NCBI GenBank assembly: GCA_030533445.1
Contig: CM060080.1
Location: 4,778,052-4,842,051, forward strand
Length of the DNA: 64,000 nucleotides
Direction of reading: 5' to 3'
Source: Cyprinodon diabolis
Lineage: Eukaryota > Chordata > Actinopteri > Cyprinodontiformes > Cyprinodontidae
The stretch's first letter is position 1. Each line of letters opens with the position of its first letter. Made by a program: the position numbers and the translations under genes. Below are positions 58,106 to 64,000 of the stretch, piece after piece. The notes under the pieces were generated by a model. It searched no databases and had not been told where the DNA came from. It saw nothing but the letters and a program-made list of their open reading frames with translations.

Positions 58106-59660
58106 CAGGTGGTTCAAATGAAGCTGATAAGAGTCTTCCCCATTAAATTTTTGCTTGAGTGTACAGTGGCGGATTTTCGCACATTTTTAAAAGACCTACC
58201 CTCTCCACTTAAAACAAAATGCACATGCACAAAAATGCACATGCACAAAAAAATAAAAAAAAAAGTCATATGTGGACGCACTGTATATACTGTATATATC
58301 CCATATACCTTTTTCTTTCTCTGGCATCTTCTTTGACTATTTAAGCTGATGTAACAAGTAAATTTCTCCACTGTGAGATCAAAAAAGTCAGTGAATCAAT
58401 CAACCCTGTACCCGCTCCCGAGAGGGAACGCCTATTAAAGGAGTGCGAGAGATGCACGAGCGCATTTGTCCTCGTACACGCTCTGTTTACAAGTTTTTTT
58501 GCTCATGCAAGCTTATTTTCCAAAAAATATTTGCAAGTTTTCCACTATTCACCTCTAGTAAGTGAAAATTGTGACGAGCACGTAGAATGGCGTTATGTAA
58601 ACATATCACCTAAATGATTGCAAATTAGGAGGACCACTTATTTTGATCATTCACCCGGAATAAGAACATCCTCTACTATACATTTAAACGTCTTTTTGGA
58701 AGAAACCTGACCAACACTGGAGAGGTGAGGCTGAAGTAAGTCTTCCTGTCTGAATTTTTGCAAAAGAAAAGCTAAGAAAAAAATAATATATACAAAAAGA
58801 CTCTTCAGGAGTTGAAATTAGAGGTTTCAGGCTTGGGACCTGACTTTAGAGTTAGAGTTTTGACTAGAGACTACATTCTTGACCGTCTTTGTTTCAGACT
58901 TGACTCAGGGTTTAAAAATCTAGAATTATGTGTGACTTGGCCTCTATGATGATTGATTTATTGGCTTCCCAGGAAACAGAAAAAGCAGTCAATCAGAAAC
59001 GCATTTCTATTGATCTGCATTGACATTAGCAACATTTCTATTGGTCAAGTGCAAGGGTTTATATTGGGTTTGAACTGAAGAGAATGTAATTTGTGAAACG
59101 CATTTTTATAAGAATTCAGTAAACTTAATTCCTATTTAACCAAGTAAGATAAAAATGAAAATATGAAATATGTCACAATAATTTACAAAAGAAGTAAAAA
59201 ATATAACTTAAAGATAAAAAAAAAAATTGAAAAATGTAAATACAGAAAATACATTAAAAACTTTTTAGAAAACAGCAAATGTAATTTCTTGATAGCCTTG
59301 TTTTCACATTTCGTCTTACAAAATATTTTTGTTTCTTTCCCTGCATCAAAAAGGAAAACAAGTTTGCTTTCTTTAAAATCTCTTTTACTCCCGGCATTCA
59401 CATGATGTAATCAAGACTGACTCATTCTCCTCAAAATATGATTTCCCCACACAGACAATCATGTCTCAGCAAGTTTAAGAGGCCTTAGCTTCAGTCACAT
59501 TAAATCATTGCTGAGCCAGCAGTCATGCAGCTATCAAAGAAAGAAGAGAAAAAAATAAGCATTAACCATTTTTTTCGCACTAAAAGGAATCTGGAAAAGC
59601 TGTCATAGTATTCCACTATGAGGCATTTAAACTCTACGTAGCATTTTAGCACCTTGTAAA
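58106..59660. other. No gene recognised
   Basis: AT-rich unique DNA. A direct duplication of about 15 bp (AAAATGCACATGCAC) occurs at 58218-58249. The 111-residue plus ORF at 58001-58336 begins in the LINE tail and has no domain. Confidence 0.4.
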
Positions 59661-60344
59661 TCTGCAGTGTAATATAGTGAAGTGAGGTTTCATCTCCGTG
59701 TCACTTTCTGTGTGTGTGTGTGTTTGGGTGAGCTGCTCGATGGATTTGTTATATGGCTAGTCAGTAAAGCAGCCCAATGTGAAAACCATCTTACCAAAGT
59801 CAGAGAAATGGGATGTGGATTGGCGCTGATAATAAATAGCCGCGATAACTGGGGAAGGAACCCATCATCCGGTGGTGAGATGGGTTTGCACGAGGACGAA
59901 GGAGCCATAAAAGCCTGAATGAAGAGATGTAAAACAATAAGGGCAGAGAGGAGGTGGGGAGAGACGACCCTGGCGAGCTGGCAGGAGATGGAGATGGAGA
60001 GATAGAATGAGAACGAGGAGGGGTTGAGTCAGCCATGTCTGCTCTCCATCAAAAACTGTGTCAGTCAGTCACTACCAGTGAGCAGCTCCTGCCCCCTGCT
60101 CCACATCTCTCTGTTCAGCTCACACATTAATTCCACTGCTTTTAACCGCAAGCCAGGGTTGTCCTCGACTGAATGTCAGTCCTCTGTTTGGGTGACAGGA
60201 GACTGAAAGAAGGAGAAGGAAGAGAAAGGGGGGGGTTGCTTACTTAGAGACCTTCTCCATCTTGAGGTCTCACCCAACATGACCCGCTTCTTTCCATTTT
60301 AATTGCACTCTCTTTATTACCACTTCTGACGATTTGACTGGTGT
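59661..60344. other. No gene recognised; candidate conserved stretch at 59730-59920
   Basis: A (GT)7-type tract at 59708-59723 is followed by high-complexity sequence including CCGCGATAACTGGGGAAGG and GCCATAAAAGCCTGAATG. Beyond 59940 the sequence is purine-rich. No ORF is supported. Confidence 0.3.
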
Positions 60345-60600
60345 TTAGGGACATGTGATAAAATACCTCGCTGCATCAGTGTTTGATTGGCAGTGAAACA
60401 TCTGAGGCTCAGACAGACAGTTGTAGAAGATGACAAGCGCACAGACTGATGGTGTCACCGCATTCACTGTCAGGGCAAGGCAACGAAAGGCGAGGATGGA
60501 GATGATCAAGTTGCAAACAGTGATAGAGTTTGATGAGGAAAACAAGAGAGTCATTCCCAGTGCTTTAAATGGAAATAAATCAATGTCAGTCACATTCTGA
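60345..60600 (-). other. Possible exon or conserved element; minus frame with two hydrophobic segments
   Basis: The minus frame stays open for 82 codons and translates with hydrophobic runs (TLLFSSS, TVCNLIISILAF and TPSVCALVIFYNCL) that could each span a membrane. A plausible acceptor (pyrimidine-rich, ending AAAG) precedes position 60562, and a GCGAG|GTATTT donor-like site follows 60367. I do not recognise the protein. The sequence is repeat-free and of high complexity. Either an exon of an unidentified membrane protein or a non-coding element with a chance ORF is possible. Confidence 0.25.
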
Positions 60601-61467
60601 AATCTACATCAGATTTGAACCAATATTTCAGCTGATTCTGAAGGCAGGGATTTTATTTTCTGTTTTCTTTTCCCAGCAGAACCATGGAATCACTCCCACT
60701 GTTGCTACATGTCAAGTTACATGGGACAGAGCTGCATGTCTGCATGCAGATGTCAGCATACAACCCACACAGGAGGCCTGAAGAATTGAAACCATGCAGC
60801 ATATATCTGGTCAACATGGCATGCGTGAAAAATAATTACACTTAGGCTGACATCCAAGGTGGATGGGCTCCAACAGCTGCCCAGTTGTTACTGGCTATAT
60901 TTTCCCTCTCTTGTCTGGACTTGGCTGAATGTTAAAAGGAAAAAAAAAGAACATCACACAGAAAGTTTTTCATGGTGTCATATGATACGCTTAATTCGAT
61001 ATCATGACTTTACTCCAGGGCACGCTCCTTTTGGAGTGACGGTCACATTTGTGGTTAAGGATAAGATCAGGGTAGGGAACATGTACAGTGTTGGTGAAAA
61101 TTAAGTCGTCTTTTTTTACATATGAAAACTGCAAGACTCAACCTACTCTTCTATGTTTTGTCTCTTCAAAATTAAATGCATTTTTCTTCATTTTTTATTA
61201 TGGACTTGTACACCATCATTTTGAAAGGCAAGAAATGTTATGAATGGTTTTTAATTATGTATGGGATCACAAAAAGTCAAACTGTAGTATTTAATGTCTG
61301 AATTATTCCTCAAAAGAGCAGTTGTATTTAATTCACAGTTGTATTTTGATTGCTCTATGTGTGTAGGTTCAGTACCAACCTACCCTAGCATTGGTGCTTG
61401 CTTCTTCACTACGTTCTCTGCACTCAGCCACTGTACGTGGCTGGCTTTCTGTTTCTGTGCAATTTTT
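60601..61467. other. No gene recognised
   Basis: Unique DNA, AT-rich to the right. Short ORFs only. Confidence 0.4.
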
Positions 61468-61712
61468 AGAAGAAGAAGAAGAATTTCTTTTATTGTCATT
61501 GCACTGTTACAAGTACAAAGCAACAAAATGAACTCTCTACATTTAACCCATCCCCTTGGGGAGCTGTGGGCTATCATTGTGCGGTGCCCGGGCAGCAGCG
61601 TGGGGTTAAAGGTCTTGCTCAGGGACCCAGAGTGGCAGTCCGTGGGAGTGCGGCTTGCACTCCGACCCAAGCACAAAGCTCTAACCACTAGGCCACCACT
61701 CCCCACTTGTGT
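61468..61712 (+). repeat. Dispersed repeat family A, copy 2
   Basis: Begins with (AGA)n and TTTCTTTTATTGTCATTGCAC, then CATTTAACCCATCCCCTTGG, GGGAGCTGTGGGC, GTGGGGTTAAAGGTCTTGCTC and CTCTAACCACTAGGCCACCA. It is longer on the left than copy 1 at 3592. The overlapping plus (151-residue) and minus (111-residue) ORFs are carried by the repeat and are not genes. Confidence 0.75.
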
Positions 61713-62241
61713 CAAGTTTTGTCACTTTTATAGTGGAGCAAACCTATGAAAGTATCCCGCCTAACGCCTTCCTGTTTGTGGTTAGTGATGTTAGTAAAGC
61801 GTCTCAGAAGATTAGCAGTTCCCTTTAAGGAAAATACAATTATGACTGTGTTATTACTGCAGTATTGATATGCTCTAAAGTCATGATTGACATTAAATTT
61901 GGAACTTCATAAATGAGCTGAGCTAATGTGAGTTTCACTCTTTATATTGAGAGGAGTAAGGCTTGGCTGAACTCCATTTTCCTTTTAATTGAGTTTGCAG
62001 CTACTGTTAAGCATTGTTCGCTTATGTTCAGCATTGTGTTTATTAAATTATCAGTTGATGATTGCTGGATACAAAGTCAGAATTCCTCTCCTAAAGACAA
62101 CAGCTTTTGGTCAGCCGATGCCTCATGTTATTAGGCTACAAGTAGGAAGAAAGGTGTTATGTCTTAGGAGGAAATATTTCCTTAAAAAAATGGTCAATCA
62201 CAGGCTGTATACTTTCCAAGGTTGGCTAAGTTCTATTACGC
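61713..62241. other. No gene recognised
   Basis: Unique AT-rich DNA; short ORFs without domains. Confidence 0.4.
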
Positions 62242-62990
62242 TTTAATTCAGTTCATTAAAAAAGAACTAATTAACAAAACATATTCTCAGGCACTTTCAG
62301 AGACAATAGTCTGATTAGTTAACAGTTTCTATCAAGGAAAACCAGCTGATTGCATCCAGTCATTGACTTGCGAGACATGCTCCTCCTTGGGGAAACAATT
62401 TTAGCATTTTTTAATCTTGAACAGACGCACACGCCAAGCTTGTATGCAGTGACAGTGGAGAAGAAAAACTCTCTTTTAACAGGATGAAGCCTCCAGCAGA
62501 GCAAGGCTCAGTTTGAGTGGCCATCTGCAGAGGCCGACTGGGTTCAAGGGGCTAAAAGTAGAAATACAAGAAGAAGCACAGATACAAAAGGAAACTGAAC
62601 TAGCTCCACAGCTTCCTGTGAGAAAACACACATCCAGGAAGACAAGCTGAGCCAGTTCTCATGTCATGAGATGAAAGAGAGCCAATTCAGTTAATCAAAG
62701 ACAAAGGACCACACTGAACAGCAGGCCAAACTCCAACAAAGGTCTCTACAAGCAAAGGTGTTAATGGTATCAGCCCAGTTGATATCTCAAACCAGAATGG
62801 GGTCACAGCAAAACAGGAACAGAACAGGTGAAGCTACATGTTCAAGCAAAAGCAGAGAGAACACCAAGTTATGGGAGGAACAAACATATGCAACATTGGA
62901 GAATAGAGATTGAATTGAGTATAATTATAAAAAGTGGCCCCTATGTCCTCCACTAGCCTAAACTTATAGCAGCATAAACAGGATATCTTT
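62242..62990 (-). repeat. Dispersed repeat family B, copy 8
   Basis: Begins AATTCAGTTCATTAAAAAAG and follows the family order: CAGGCACTTTCAGAG, AAAACCAGCTGATTGCATCC, AGTGACAGTGGAGAAGAAAA, CCTCCAGCAGAGCAAGGCTC, CAGAGGCCGACTGGGTTC, GGTCACAGCAAAACAGG and TATGTCCTCCACTAGCCTAA. It is more diverged than copy 7. It also retains the distal CCCCTATGTCCTCC module also present in copy 2. Confidence 0.8.
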
Positions 62991-63137
62991 TTTTAGAAGA
63001 GGTATTACAAAGGTAGATGCTCCTTCAAAGTCACATAAATCAACATGAGTGCACAATAACAGATCCACATATACGATCTACAGTGGTATAAAAAGTAGGC
63101 CATGATTGCTGGGAAGGAGCAACTCATGCTTGTAGCA

Positions 63138-63310
63138 TATAGGCAGAGATGGGAAGTAACGAAGTACAAATACTTCGTTACTGTACTCAAGTAGATTTTT
63201 CTGATATTTTTACTTTACTTTAATACTTATTTTTATGGCGACGTTTTGCTTCTACTCCTTACATTTTTACACAAATATCTGTGCTTTCGACTCCTTACAT
63301 TTTAAAAAAT
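63138..63310 (+). repeat. AAGTA-type fish repeat with palindrome, interrupted by an LTR
   Basis: GCAGAGATGGGAAGTAAC leads into a perfect palindrome GTAACGAAGTA / TACTTCGTTAC at 63156-63181 with loop CAAA, followed by GTACTCAAGTAGA and TTTACTTTACTTTAATAC. It is related to the elements at 12299 and 15365. The LTR begins at 63311, so the repeat continues outside the window. Confidence 0.6.
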
Positions 63311-64000
63311 TGTCATGATTGGTTTTAGTTTAAACCCACATGCAGAACACAACGGAGGCTGGGTAAAAGTTTAACAGAGTTTATTAAAGATTGTTGACAC
63401 AAAAACATGAACAGGATCAGGAACTGGTCCGGGTTGGGTTCACTGAAGTCTGCAGAGATGGATAGTTTGATTAGCTGGGCAGACAGATGATCAATGAGTC
63501 CTTTAAGATAATTCTGAGTCTACCTTGACGGAGTACAGGCTTCTCTTGTTAGAGAGGGAACCGTTGGGTCCAGAGACTGTTGGTTCAGCAGAGTACACAA
63601 GCAGCTGCAGCGTCTAGCTTCTGACTTTGAATGGCAGACCTTGATCAGAGTTTCCAGCTCTGCACAGAGAGCAGCAGGGGGAATCCAAATAGGAATCTTC
63701 AGGTTTGGCTCACCAGGGCTGGAAGGCAGGTTAAGCTCACCCAGAGCTTCAGGCTTGAGACAGGTTTCCTGTGAGCAAAGACAGAGGAAGGTTAGAACCA
63801 GTTTTCTCACTTAGAGACAACTTAGATTCTTTCAGGTAACAGAGGCTCAGGTTGCTAACCAAACTAAGGTCAACACTGCTGTGTTGAAGGAAGGTCTGGC
63901 AGCTGCTTATGAAGGGAAGGTCTCCTGATGAGTAGATGAGTCTCAGGTGTGCTGGAGGGCTCCAGCCCAGGAGACCCATGGCACACTCTGCTGGAGGAAG
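63311..64000 (-). mobile_element. LTR of the TGTCA family, running off the window
   Basis: Starts TGTCATGATTGG on plus, equal to a minus-strand 3' end of CCAATCATGACA. It then has ACCCACATGCAGAACAC, comparable with GACCCAAATGCAGAGGC of the LTR at 44801, and a minus-strand AATAAA around 63384-63390. Nothing recognisable as gag or pol lies in the remaining 600 bp. It is therefore an LTR at least 690 bp long, or an LTR with some internal sequence. The other end and TSD lie outside. The minus ORFs of 76-96 residues are not supported. Confidence 0.6.

Noticed and set aside
61294..61749. 151-residue plus-strand ORF
   Set aside because: More than half of it runs through family A, the dispersed repeat with another copy at 3592.
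1..64000. CRISPR arrays, rRNA genes or bacterial operons
   Set aside because: No regularly spaced direct repeats, no rRNA-like blocks and no compact gene strings; all features point to a vertebrate genome.

Overview
This 64 kb window looks like non-coding DNA from a teleost fish genome, most likely a percomorph. The evidence is the repeat content: tRNA-derived SINEs with fish-type heads and tails, L2-like LINE relics ending in AATAAA plus short tandem tails, several hAT families with 8-bp target-site duplications (TSDs), piggyBac and LTR elements, and AT-rich spacers with microsatellites. No bacterial operon, CRISPR array, rRNA, tRNA gene or intact host protein-coding gene was found. The species cannot be named from this sequence alone.

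Layout. 0.1-1.6 kb: a broken piggyBac transposase on the minus strand. 2.5-2.9 kb: a GC-rich island of unknown origin. 3.6-4.2 kb: a short dispersed repeat (family A) and the first of eight copies of a larger repeat (family B). 6.7-7.0 kb: a LINE protein relic. 10.4-11.5 kb: two family B copies. 12-19 kb: scattered SINE, LINE-tail and hAT fragments, including one hAT-type element with an exact 8-bp TSD. 19.9-21.2 kb: a probable hAT element, then a 26-G run. 21.3-22.7 kb: unique sequence that may be conserved regulatory DNA. 24.4-26.6 kb: a nest of insertions, one hAT inside another, each with an exact 8-bp TSD, with further insertions inside. 28.1-28.8 kb: another hAT. 35.1-35.7 kb: a foldback element. 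38.3-38.5 kb: a relic of a DNA-transposon protein. 42.4-45.8 kb: a SINE with a 12-bp TSD, then a solo LTR inside another solo LTR, the outer one inserted in a repeat whose uninterrupted relative lies 1.5 kb away. 50.1-50.5 kb: a very long, nearly perfect hairpin. 50.6-51.1 kb: a THAP-domain relic. 54.5 kb: a small TA-flanked MITE. 56-58 kb: L2-like LINE pieces around a family B copy. 61-64 kb: more A, B, hAT and LTR material, the last running off the window.

How the parts work together. Nothing forms a pathway. The window records repeated transposon invasion: non-autonomous SINEs and family B share a 3' module with each other, suggesting a common LINE partner, and nested insertions give a relative order of activity. 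The longest stretches free of recognised repeats (about 21.3-22.7, 27.3-27.7, 32.9-33.5, 52.6-53.0 and 59.7-60.6 kb) are the best places to look for conserved enhancers or a missed exon. I found no convincing new biological system. The long hairpin, the nested insertions and the possible exon near 60.4 kb are the items most worth checking.
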